A stretch of 30,120 nucleotides of DNA, from positions 1 through 30,120 of the forward strand of contig CAKSBI010000028.1 of assembly GCA_934437985.1 (NCBI GenBank). The letters are read 5' to 3'. Origin of the DNA: an uncultured Lachnospiraceae bacterium (lineage in GTDB: Bacteria > Bacillota > Clostridia > Lachnospirales > Lachnospiraceae). The number at the start of each line of letters is the position of its first letter. The first letter of the stretch is position 1. Below, piece by piece: positions 1 through 6,222 of the stretch. Made by a program: the position numbers and the translations under genes. The notes beneath the pieces were generated by a model. The model saw only the letters and a list, made by a program, of their open reading frames with translations. It had not been told where the DNA came from and did not search any database.

Positions 1-60
1 GCTCCGACCGGAGTGGAACGTAGAAACGAGGTCGATGAAGCAGGAAGCCCATTGGCTTAA
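1..60 (+). pseudogene. tnpB: C-terminal end of a TnpB (IS200/IS605-family) gene, cut by the window edge
   Basis: Frame 1 reads 19 codons, APTGVERRNEVDEAGSPLA, and then TAA at 58-60. The E-A-G-S-P ending, with the DNA aagcaggaagccc followed by a hairpin and agttcac, is the usual way tnpB genes of the IS200/IS605 (IS1341-like) group end. TnpB is the RNA-guided nuclease ancestor of Cas12. Only the tail is visible, so whether the full gene is intact to the left cannot be judged. No TnpA transposase gene is visible in the window. Confidence 0.6.
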
Positions 61-77
61 GACAATGGGTAGTTCAC
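1..77 (+). ncRNA. Probable omegaRNA (reRNA) 3' part and transposon right end
   Basis: The hairpin CCCATTG (48-54) / CAATGGG (63-69), with an 8-nt loop, overlaps the tnpB stop and is followed by tagttcac (70-77). In this family the guide RNA scaffold overlaps the tnpB 3' end and stops at the right end of the element, so the guide would be the flanking DNA from about 78 (cagtgacagaataggacg). The fold and repeat-end pattern are seen. The RNA assignment is inferred from family knowledge. Confidence 0.5.
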
Positions 78-177
78 CAGTGACAGAATAGGACGTGAAA
101 ATGCGTAAAGCTGATTGAGGAATACGTTAAGATAAGGTTTAACCTGTAACTTTCATACAACAGAATAATGGTAAGCT

Positions 178-219
178 AAAAAGGGCAGACCTGTAATTGA
201 CAGGGACTGCCCTTTTTTT
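178..219 (+). terminator. Rho-independent terminator
   Basis: A strong stem AAAGGGCAG / CTGCCCTTT has an inner CCTGT/ACAGG stem and ends in a run of seven T. It closes the transcript that comes from the transposon side and isolates the iron-regulated unit that follows. Confidence 0.85.
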
Positions 220-270
220 GGCACTGATGCGGCTCCATACCTGTAATGGCACAGGGTATTTGGCTGTTAT

Positions 271-285
271 TGATAAATATTATCA
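271..285. promoter_or_regulatory. Fur-type 7-1-7 box upstream of the exporter unit
   Basis: TGATAAATATTATCA matches the Gram-positive Fur core TGATAAT-N-ATTATCA at 13 of 14 specified positions. G/C at the sixth position of each half favours Fur over PerR. It lies just upstream of the predicted promoter at 296-324. The match is seen; binding is inferred. Confidence 0.5.
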
Positions 286-295
286 CTAACACTTC

Positions 296-343
296 TATAC
301 ATAATCGCTGCAGCGTGCTACAATACAGTTAGTTAAAACTAAC
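296..343 (+). promoter_or_regulatory. Promoter with DtxR-type operator for the ABC exporter unit
   Basis: A possible promoter has -35 TATACA (296-301), a 17-nt spacer and an extended -10 TGC-TACAAT (316-324). The inverted repeat GTTAGTT-AA-AACTAAC follows at 328-343, right over the expected start of transcription. The same operator with the same placement relative to -10 occurs at the flavodoxin gene, which supports co-regulation by the DtxR-family protein at 4064-4450. Confidence 0.6.
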
Positions 344-375
344 TAGCACCAATATGTGAGAGGATGGTGGATATT

Positions 376-483
376 ATGTTATTATTACAGTGCTTTAAGG
401 TTGTAGGAATAATATGTATATTTGTGGGTATATCCAGTCTGGTGAAGGGATTGTGTAAAAAGGTACTGAAAAAGGATATATGA
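376..483 (+). CDS. 35-residue single-pass membrane peptide
   Basis: ATG at 376 follows a purine-rich gagaggatgg site and gives a 35-residue peptide. It begins MLLLQCFKVVGIICIFVGIS and ends in a lysine-rich tail (KGLCKKVLKKDI). The first 22 residues are hydrophobic with two Cys; the tail is basic, so an N-out, C-in single membrane helix is likely. It is the first gene after the DtxR-type operator and lies 49 bp before the ABC ATPase, so it is probably the first cistron of that operon. I recognise no family. It could be an accessory subunit of the exporter or a small regulatory membrane peptide. The main doubt is that it is very short, but start, ribosome site, position and amphipathic make-up all agree. 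Confidence 0.5.
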   Translation: MLLLQCFKVVGIICIFVGISSLVKGLCKKVLKKDI

Positions 484-532
484 TAAATATATGTCAGAAT
501 AATATTGAAAAATAAATGGGAGGATTAATGAG

Positions 533-1249
533 ATGTCGGATCAGGAAAAAAAATTTTTACAGATTGTAAATTTAAAAAAAGGATTTGGTCAGGGCGAAAC
601 CCGTCAGGAGGTTCTTCGAGGAATGAATTTTTTTGTTGCTAAAGGTGAGTTCTGTGTACTGCTTGGACCATCAGGTTCAGGAAAATCAACGCTGCTTAAT
701 ATAATTGGTGGAATTGATAATGCAGATTCGGGATATATCTCAATCAATGGGGATAAGCTTGAGGACATGGGTGAAAAAAGACTGACACAGTACCGCAGAA
801 AGCATCTTGGCTATGTATTTCAGATGTACAATCTGATAGGGAATCTTAATGTAAAGGAAAATATAGAGGTTGGCGCATATCTTTCTGACAATTCACTTGA
901 TATAGATGAGCTTCTGAATACACTTGGTCTGTATGAACACAGGTATAAGCTTCCTAACCAGCTGTCAGGTGGACAGCAGCAGCGTGTATCGATAGGAAGG
1001 GCAATTGTAAAGAATCCGGATATTCTGCTTTGTGATGAGCCTACAGGGGCGCTGGATTATAATACATCAAAGGAGATACTGAAGCTTATTGAGGATGTCA
1101 ATAAAAAGTATGGTAATACAATTATCATGGTCACGCATAATGAAGCAATAAGGAATATGGCAGACCATGTCATTAAGCTGCGTGACGGAATTGTCCGCCA
1201 CAATGATACGAATGAAAATAAGATATCTGCGGTAGAGCTTGAGTGGTAA
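533..1249 (+). CDS. ABC transporter ATP-binding protein, MacB/LolD-like
   Basis: This 238-residue protein is a complete ATPase subunit of the FtsX-permease (type VII/MacB-like) class. Visible motifs are Walker A GPSGSGKST (residues 45-53), Q-loop around Q97, signature LSGGQQQR (144-151), Walker B ILLCDEP (164-170), D-loop region GALD, and the switch histidine in VTHN (H202). The start at 533 has gggagg nine bases upstream. It ends a few bases before the permease start and shares the ribosome site with it, so the two are translationally linked. Such pairs export peptides, lipids or antibiotics, or act as mechanotransmitters, rather than import. The operator at 328-343 suggests it is derepressed when iron is scarce. 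The substrate is unknown. Confidence 0.93.
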   Translation: MSDQEKKFLQIVNLKKGFGQGETRQEVLRGMNFFVAKGEFCVLLGPSGSGKSTLLNIIGGIDNADSGYISINGDKLEDMGEKRLTQYRRKHLGYVFQMYNLIGNLNVKENIEVGAYLSDNSLDIDELLNTLGLYEHRYKLPNQLSGGQQQRVSIGRAIVKNPDILLCDEPTGALDYNTSKEILKLIEDVNKKYGNTIIMVTHNEAIRNMADHVIKLRDGIVRHNDTNENKISAVELEW

Positions 1250-1263
1250 GGAGTGTGGCCGGA

Positions 1264-3966
1264 ATGAAGAATAAAGTGAAAAATCCCCTGATAAAACGAA
1301 TTCCGAGGGAACTGGCAGGTGAATGGAAAAAGTATCTGGTTGTCGGTCTGTTTCTTATACTTACGATTGGGTTTGTGTCAGGAATGTATGTTGCTAACGG
1401 AAGTATGATGAGGTCAGCAGACGAGGGCGTTACCAGGTATAAGCTTGAAGATGGACATTTTGAGCTTGATAAAAAAGCAGGCGGAAGCCTGCTCTCGGCA
1501 ATTGAAACCGGGAAGAGGGCAGATGTTAAGCAATATTACACAGATAAGGCAAAAGATGAGCTGGACAGTAAATTTGAAAAAGAATTTAAAAAAGAATTCG
1601 ATGGTGAATTTACAAAGGAATTTGATGAAGGTTTTGAAGGACAGATAAGGCAGCAGCTTACAGCCGGTGGAATTCCAGATTCAATGTTAGAGACTGCCGT
1701 CAGTGAGGCTGTCAGACAGGCAAAATCAGACGATACATATAAAAAAGCTTATGATAAGGCATATAAAAAAGCATGGAAAGAGGCATACGACAAGGCATAT
1801 GACAAAGCGTGGGAAAAGCTTCAAAAGGAAATTGATGAGGAGTATGCTGATGCAGAGGAAAAGTACGAATTAGATGATACAGATTTTAAGGTAAATCCTG
1901 TAAAAATATATGAAAACTTCTACAAAAATGCAGATGAAGATAATAATAATGACGGTAAGACTGATGGAACAATAAGAGTATTCAAAAAGACAGAGGATAT
2001 TAACCTGGCATGTGTTATGGAGGGTACACTTCCGGAGAATGAAGATGAGATTGCCATTGACCGGATGCATGCGGACAATGCAGGAATCAGAGTCGGGGAT
2101 AAGATAACAGTAAGTGGTGAGCCTTATAAGGTTACAGGTACCATTGCATATGTGAATTATGCAACGCTCCATGAAAAGAGTACGGACCTGATGTTTGATG
2201 CGCTTAAGTTTGACGTTGCCATGGTAACTGATGAGGGCTTTGGACGTCTGAAAAAGACGGTAAGTTATGTGTATGCATGGGAGTATAATAATAAGCCGGC
2301 TGATGAAAAAGAAGAGAAAGCGTTTTCAGATGATTTTATGAAAGCACTTCTTACCCAGTCAGTAGTAAGTGATAATGAACTGAAGGATTACGCACCAAAA
2401 TATGCCAATCCTGCAATTAACTTTGCAACTGATGATATGGGCTCGGATAAGTCAATGGGTGGGGTACTGCTTGATATACTGATAGTTATAATAGCATTTA
2501 TATTTGCAGTTACTATATGCAATACAATAACAAAGGAATCCTCTGCGATTGGAACACTTCGTGCTTCAGGTTATTCACGCGGGGAACTGGTTCGCCATTA
2601 TCTGACGATGCCGGTGATCGTTACGCTCATATCTGCGGTAATTGGTAATCTGCTCGGATATACGTTATTTAAGTACTCGGTAGTTGCGATGTATTACAAC
2701 AGCTACAGTCTTCCGTCATACAAGACGGTATGGAGTGCTGAAGCATTTGTAAAGACAACATTTATACCGGTAGTGCTGATGCTTGCTGTCAATCTGATAG
2801 TAATCACCAAAATGATGCGACATACGCCGCTTCAATTTTTGCGCCATGACCTGAAAAAGACAAAGCGCAGGAAAGCAATGCGTCTTCCGAGATGGAGCTT
2901 TATGAAGAGATTTCGTATAAGGATCATACTGCAGAATATCCCTAACTACGCAATTCTTTTTATTGGGATTGTATTTATAGCGGTAATGCTTGCAATGGCT
3001 GTCGGAATGCCGGAGTCACTTGATTATTACAATGACAACGCCAAGGATATGATGTTCGCAAAGTATCAGTATGTGCTTAAGTCATATGAGGATGAGGATG
3101 GCAAAGAGATACATACAGACAATAAGGATGCTGAAAAGTTCGATATGTGCTCCCTTATTAAAAAAGGAGACTCCCTGGACGAGGAGATATCAGTATACGG
3201 AATTGAATCGGAGAGCAGCTATGTAGATATTAAGGGGCTTTCGGGATTAAAGGAGGGAGAGGCATATATTTCAGAATCATTCAGGGACAAATATAATATA
3301 GCCATAGGGGATACGGTGGTTCTTGATGAAAAATACGAGAGTATACAGCGCAGGTTCAGGGTTATTGGAACATATGGCAAATGCCAGAGCCTTGCCGTGT
3401 TTATGCCAGTAAGCAATTATGAAAAAATGTTTGGTCTTAAGGACGGTGAGTTCAGTGGATTTTTATCGGACTCAGAGCTTAAGGATATTGATGAGGATAA
3501 TATTGTGACTGTAATTACCAAACGCGATATCACCAAGATCTGTGACCAGCTGAAGCACTCCATGGGTTCATATATGCAGTATTTCCAGGTACTGTGCATC
3601 CTGCTGTCGGCAGTGCTTATATATCTGCTCACTAAGATAATTATAGAAAAAAATGAAAATGCGATATCCATGACAAAAATACTTGGATATGAAAACAGGG
3701 AGATAGCAGGACTGTATCTTCTCTCAACAACTATCATGGTGGTTGTTATAGATGTGGCGAGTATATTTATAGGTGGAATTATCATGAGCCAGGCGTGGAA
3801 AATGATAATGTATGGTTACAGCGGATGGTTCACATTTATTTTAAGTCCGGAGGGATATGCGAAAATGTTTGCATTCATTCTGCTTGGATATCTGCTTGTA
3901 ATGGCTTTTGACTTCAGGAGAATTAAGAAAGTGCCTATGGATGAAGCGCTTAAGAATGTAGAGTAA
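1264..3966 (+). CDS. FtsX/MacB-type ABC transporter permease with large repeat-bearing extracytoplasmic domain
   Basis: This is a 900-residue permease. There is one N-terminal helix (about 24-45), a long extracytoplasmic region, an FtsX block near residues 395-515, a second external domain, and a second FtsX block at the C terminus (about 775-890). I prefer ATG 1264, which has AAGGAG (1248-1253) ten bases upstream; the in-frame GTG at 1243 would overlap the ATPase gene by seven bases and has no clear site. The first external domain holds two period-4 repeat tracts, KFEKEFKKEFDGEF-like (DNA 1567-1641) and KKAYDKAYKKAWKEAYDKAY-like (DNA about 1738-1830), which predict long charged helices with an aromatic stripe. 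Together with the ATPase it forms an exporter-type complex. The iron-linked operator upstream is unexpected for this family. Confidence 0.9.
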   Translation: MKNKVKNPLIKRIPRELAGEWKKYLVVGLFLILTIGFVSGMYVANGSMMRSADEGVTRYKLEDGHFELDKKAGGSLLSAIETGKRADVKQYYTDKAKDELDSKFEKEFKKEFDGEFTKEFDEGFEGQIRQQLTAGGIPDSMLETAVSEAVRQAKSDDTYKKAYDKAYKKAWKEAYDKAYDKAWEKLQKEIDEEYADAEEKYELDDTDFKVNPVKIYENFYKNADEDNNNDGKTDGTIRVFKKTEDINLACVMEGTLPENEDEIAIDRMHADNAGIRVGDKITVSGEPYKVTGTIAYVNYATLHEKSTDLMFDALKFDVAMVTDEGFGRLKKTVSYVYAWEYNNKPADEKEEKAFSDDFMKALLTQSVVSDNELKDYAPKYANPAINFATDDMGSDKSMGGVLLDILIVIIAFIFAVTICNTITKESSAIGTLRASGYSRGELVRHYLTMPVIVTLISAVIGNLLGYTLFKYSVVAMYYNSYSLPSYKTVWSAEAFVKTTFIPVVLMLAVNLIVITKMMRHTPLQFLRHDLKKTKRRKAMRLPRWSFMKRFRIRIILQNIPNYAILFIGIVFIAVMLAMAVGMPESLDYYNDNAKDMMFAKYQYVLKSYEDEDGKEIHTDNKDAEKFDMCSLIKKGDSLDEEISVYGIESESSYVDIKGLSGLKEGEAYISESFRDKYNIAIGDTVVLDEKYESIQRRFRVIGTYGKCQSLAVFMPVSNYEKMFGLKDGEFSGFLSDSELKDIDEDNIVTVITKRDITKICDQLKHSMGSYMQYFQVLCILLSAVLIYLLTKIIIEKNENAISMTKILGYENREIAGLYLLSTTIMVVVIDVASIFIGGIIMSQAWKMIMYGYSGWFTFILSPEGYAKMFAFILLGYLLVMAFDFRRIKKVPMDEALKNVE

Positions 3967-4000
3967 ATATAATACTGTAAACCTGTAGTACGGCCTGAAA

Positions 4001-4041
4001 AACCAGCCGGGAATATATGTGGTATATATTCCCGGCTGGTT
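4001..4041. terminator. Bidirectional terminator between the exporter permease and the DtxR-family gene
   Basis: An 18-bp perfect stem AACCAGCCGGGAATATAT / ATATATTCCCGGCTGGTT has a 5-nt loop (4019-4023). On the minus strand it runs into TTTTTC, so it works best for the regulator gene, but it also sits 35 bp after the permease stop. The two genes converge here. Confidence 0.85.
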
Positions 4042-4063
4042 CTATGCTGTGCCCTTATATGAA

Positions 4064-4450
4064 CTAATTCTTTGAATCCATATAAGCTTTTTTAATTGCC
4101 TCAAATGTCTCTTCGCTTATATCATGTTCAACCTTGCATGCATCCTCCAGGGCAGCTTCCACGCTTACCCCGAGGCTTATCAGCCAGTCAGATAAGACCT
4201 TGTGGCGTTCCAGGACATTTTCAGCACGGAGCATACCGGATGCCGTAAGTAAAATATGCCCTGTATCAGCCATTGTAATGTATTCCTTCTCACGAAGATT
4301 CTTCATGGCAACACTTACACTTGCTTTGGTAAAATTCAGCTCATTTGCAATATCAATAGAACGTACATGGCCGTTCTTTCTCTGTAATAACAGTATAGTC
4401 TCAAGATAGTCTTCAAGGGACTCGTCTGCACGATGTTTAATATAATTCAT
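4064..4450 (-). CDS. DtxR/MntR-family iron-dependent repressor, short form without SH3 domain
   Basis: This 128-residue protein has an N-terminal winged helix (about 10-70, recognition helix around TKASVSVAMKNL) and a metal-binding/dimer domain (about 75-125); it lacks the C-terminal SH3-like domain of DtxR and is MntR-sized. Aligning by motif, D14 and E17 (LEDYLETI) match MntR D8 and E11, H83 matches MntR H77, and C105, E108 and H109 (DACKVEHDIS) match DtxR C102, E105 and H106. It therefore mixes MntR-type and DtxR-type ligands; the Cys favours Fe(II). It is transcribed divergently from the flavodoxin gene, whose operator is a perfect palindrome, and is flanked by four units with the same operator. 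It is the obvious candidate for the local repressor. No such box lies in its own promoter, so it is probably not autoregulated. Confidence 0.9.
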   Translation of the reverse strand: MNYIKHRADESLEDYLETILLLQRKNGHVRSIDIANELNFTKASVSVAMKNLREKEYITMADTGHILLTASGMLRAENVLERHKVLSDWLISLGVSVEAALEDACKVEHDISEETFEAIKKAYMDSKN

Positions 4451-4498
4451 AGCGGTATCTCCATTTGTCTGTAATATACGTCGTTAACCATATTACCT

Positions 4499-4527
4499 AT
4501 AATAGCATTATTTCAAAAAAAAGACAA
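4499..4527 (-). promoter_or_regulatory. Sigma-A promoter of the DtxR-family gene
   Basis: On the minus strand TTGTCT (4527-4522), a 17-nt spacer and TATTAT (4504-4499) with an extended TGC give a good promoter. No GTTAGTT-type operator overlaps it. Confidence 0.6.
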
Positions 4528-4569
4528 ATGTAAATGAAATTAATTGAGAAAAAATATCTGTTTAAAAGG

Positions 4570-4624
4570 TTGATTTTAATATAAACGTGTGCTATTCTGA
4601 CTGTGAGTTAGTTATAACTAACTC
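4570..4624 (+). promoter_or_regulatory. Flavodoxin promoter with perfect 20-bp operator palindrome
   Basis: TTGATT (4570-4575), a 17-nt spacer and an extended -10 TGC-TATTCT (4593-4598) are followed by GAGTTAGTTATAACTAACTC at 4605-4624, a perfect 20-bp palindrome at the expected transcription start. It is the best copy of the DtxR-type operator in the window. The tract ATTGAGAAAAAATAT at 4543-4557 upstream is repeated exactly at 5702-5716 before feoA. Confidence 0.75.
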
Positions 4625-4649
4625 GATAAAATTTCAGGAGGATTATATC

Positions 4650-5081
4650 ATGGATAAAATATTTGTAGTTTACTGGTCGCAGTCAGGTAATACCAAGGCA
4701 ATGGCAGAGGCAATCGGAAAAGGAATCAGGGATGCCGGAAAAGAGGCAGAGGTGGTTTTCGTCGGAGATGCACCTGTTAATGAATTAAAGAATGCAAAAT
4801 GCTTTGCTCTTGGCTGTCCTGCAATGGGAGCTGAGGTGCTGGAAGAGTATGAGATGGAACCGTTTGTTGCGGAGGTTGAAGGTTTTGCGGCAGGTAAGAC
4901 AATTGGATTATTTGGCTCATATGGATGGGGCGATGGCCAGTGGATGCGTGACTGGGAGGATCGCATGAATGGCTGTGGTGCAACGGTAATGAATGGGGAA
5001 GGGCTGATCTGCCAGGAAGCACCGGATGAAAGTATGTTAGCAGAATGCGGGACCTTTGGCAGACAGCTTGCAGGAATATAA
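4650..5081 (+). CDS. Flavodoxin
   Basis: This 143-residue protein is a short-chain flavodoxin, a soluble FMN electron carrier that replaces ferredoxin when iron is scarce. The N-terminal phosphate loop SQSGNTKAMA (about residues 10-19) follows the first beta strand MDKIFVVYW, and the later loops LGCPAMGAE and GSYGWGDGQW are the FMN isoalloxazine-binding loops. The start is ATG 4650 with AGGAGG at 4636-4641; an in-frame ATG at 4587 lies upstream of the operator and -10 and is rejected. Control by the palindrome at 4605-4624 fits iron-starvation induction. The DUF3793 gene follows after 21 bp and is probably in the same transcript. Confidence 0.95.
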   Translation: MDKIFVVYWSQSGNTKAMAEAIGKGIRDAGKEAEVVFVGDAPVNELKNAKCFALGCPAMGAEVLEEYEMEPFVAEVEGFAAGKTIGLFGSYGWGDGQWMRDWEDRMNGCGATVMNGEGLICQEAPDESMLAECGTFGRQLAGI

Positions 5082-5102
5082 TATTGATACAGGGAGCGGT
5101 AT

Positions 5103-5666
5103 ATGAATAAAGAGGGTATGGAAAAGTGTCTGATCGAGCATTGTGCACCAACCCTGGCAGGTATGAAATGTGCCAGTCTGTTCAGTTATTTTCATTCGTC
5201 GGAAACGATTGCCGGGGAGGAAGTAAAGCAGCTTAATTATTTACTTAATCCCAAAGGGGTGCATATCGATGTCCTTACATGGAGAAAAGAATCTGCACTG
5301 GTTTATGTATATCGGAGGACAATGCTTGAAGAGGAACTGGCAGATACAGGGGTGTCAGAATTATTAAAATTATATGGATATGAAAGCTGTGAAATAGATT
5401 CCTGTATCAGGCGCTTAAAGTACAGGATTGAGAATGGTTCGGAATTTCCGCATGAGATAGGTGTTTTCCTTGGATATCCATTAGAGGATGTATATGGCTT
5501 TATCCGGAACAAGGGCAGGAATTGTGCGAGCTGTGGGATGTGGAAAGTGTATTGTAATAAGGCAGAAAAAGATAAGCTGTTTAAAAAGTATAAGAAATGC
5601 AAGGATATGTATCTTCGGGTATTTCTTGCGGGACGTGAACTTGCCAGAATGACAGTATGTACATGA
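5103..5666 (+). CDS. DUF3793 family protein
   Basis: This 187-residue protein has the DUF3793 hallmarks: the N-terminal IEHCAPTLAGMKCASLF, the central FPHEIGVFLGYPLEDVYGFI and the C-terminal NCASCGMWKVYC followed by a lysine-rich stretch and YKKCKDMYLR. It is soluble by composition and rich in conserved Cys (the CxxC in NCASCGMW, plus C154, C170 and others by eye), so metal or cluster binding is plausible but unproved. It is 21 bp downstream of flavodoxin and 166 bp before feoA. Members of this family are known to me as neighbours of flavodoxin and Feo genes in Clostridia, and the shared operator here supports an iron-related role. The molecular function is unknown. Confidence 0.85.
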   Translation: MNKEGMEKCLIEHCAPTLAGMKCASLFSYFHSSETIAGEEVKQLNYLLNPKGVHIDVLTWRKESALVYVYRRTMLEEELADTGVSELLKLYGYESCEIDSCIRRLKYRIENGSEFPHEIGVFLGYPLEDVYGFIRNKGRNCASCGMWKVYCNKAEKDKLFKKYKKCKDMYLRVFLAGRELARMTVCT

Positions 5667-5674
5667 CCTGATAT

Positions 5675-5689
5675 TGATAAATATTCTCA
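5675..5689. promoter_or_regulatory. Fur-like 7-1-7 box upstream of feoA
   Basis: TGATAAATATTCTCA matches TGATAAT-N-ATTATCA at 12 of 14 positions. It lies 27 bp upstream of the feoA -35 and shares the 12-mer TTGATAAATATT with the box at 271-285. Binding is inferred only. Confidence 0.35.
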
Positions 5690-5715
5690 ACAACATATTT
5701 TATTGAGAAAAAATA

Positions 5716-5770
5716 TTGACAAATGAAGTTAGTTATATTAAACTAACCTCAAAAGTTAGGGTTAACTAAC
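5716..5770 (+). promoter_or_regulatory. feoA: feoA promoter region with two DtxR-type operators
   Basis: A -35 TTGACA lies at 5716-5721; a weak -10 TTAAAC follows at 5738-5743. Two inverted repeats overlap or follow it: GTTAGTT-6nt-AACTAAC at 5728-5747 and GTTAGGG-TT-AACTAAC at 5755-5770. The second keeps the normal 2-nt centre with two mismatches; the first has perfect arms but a wider centre. Placement over -10 and start fits repression. Confidence 0.6.
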
Positions 5771-5832
5771 TTAGAAAGAGATATATTTCTTTCCGGGTTA
5801 TAAATATAGTATTAGAAAGGTCTGGCGATTAT

Positions 5833-6045
5833 ATGAATTTAGCAGAGGCAAATATTGGAGAAGAATATACGGTAAAGGCAATTTCCACGGATGATGAGGA
5901 GTTGGAGGCTTTCCTTTTTTCACTTGGCTGTTATAGTGGTGAGCCTATCACGGTAGTGTCCCACATTAAGGGTGGATGTGTGGTTTCCATTAAGGATGCC
6001 AGGTATAACATTGATACTGATTTAGCAAAGGCTATTTCAATATAA
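5833..6045 (+). CDS. feoA: Ferrous iron transport protein A
   Basis: This 70-residue SH3-like protein is of normal FeoA length. The typical beta-barrel pattern is visible: IGEEYTVKAIS near the start, the LGCYSGEPITVVS turn in the middle and GCVVSIKDARYNIDTDLAKAISI at the end. FeoA is cytoplasmic and is thought to aid FeoB-driven Fe(II) import. A purine-rich agaaagg lies about a dozen bases upstream of ATG 5833. It precedes feoB by 177 bp, a gap that holds two more operators, so feoB can probably be controlled separately. Only one FeoA is seen; many clostridial loci have two. Confidence 0.9.
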   Translation: MNLAEANIGEEYTVKAISTDDEELEAFLFSLGCYSGEPITVVSHIKGGCVVSIKDARYNIDTDLAKAISI

Positions 6046-6075
6046 TTGGTGAGCTGTTTCATTTTTTGAAATACG

Positions 6076-6158
6076 GTTAGTTAAGACTAATTGCGATGGT
6101 GTTATCAGGAACACAGCCCGGCAGAGTTATTTTTGCGGCTGGGTTAGTCAGAACTAAC
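6076..6158 (+). promoter_or_regulatory. feoB: Two DtxR-type operators flanking a hairpin upstream of feoB
   Basis: GTTAGTT-AA-GACTAAT lies at 6076-6091 and GTTAGTC-AG-AACTAAC at 6143-6158. Between them CAGCC-cg-GCA (6114-6123) can pair with TGC-GGCTG (6134-6141). Both boxes keep the 2-nt centre. No T-run follows the hairpin, so it is not a standard terminator. The pair implies separate iron control of feoB. Confidence 0.6.
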
Positions 6159-6222
6159 GAAAGGCTTACATAATTAAAATTACAGTTTTTCAAAATCAAG
6201 TTATTTTAAAGGAGGATTCAAC

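Noticed and set aside
4134..4409. Open frame of 91 codons on the plus strand opposite the DtxR-family gene
   Set aside because: It is a shadow of the real minus-strand gene, with no ribosome site and no protein-like pattern.
5684..5709. TTCTCAA/TTGAGAA inverted repeat after the DUF3793 gene as a terminator
   Set aside because: The stem is only 7 bp, AT-rich, with a 12-nt loop and no T-run; it overlaps candidate regulatory sequence instead.
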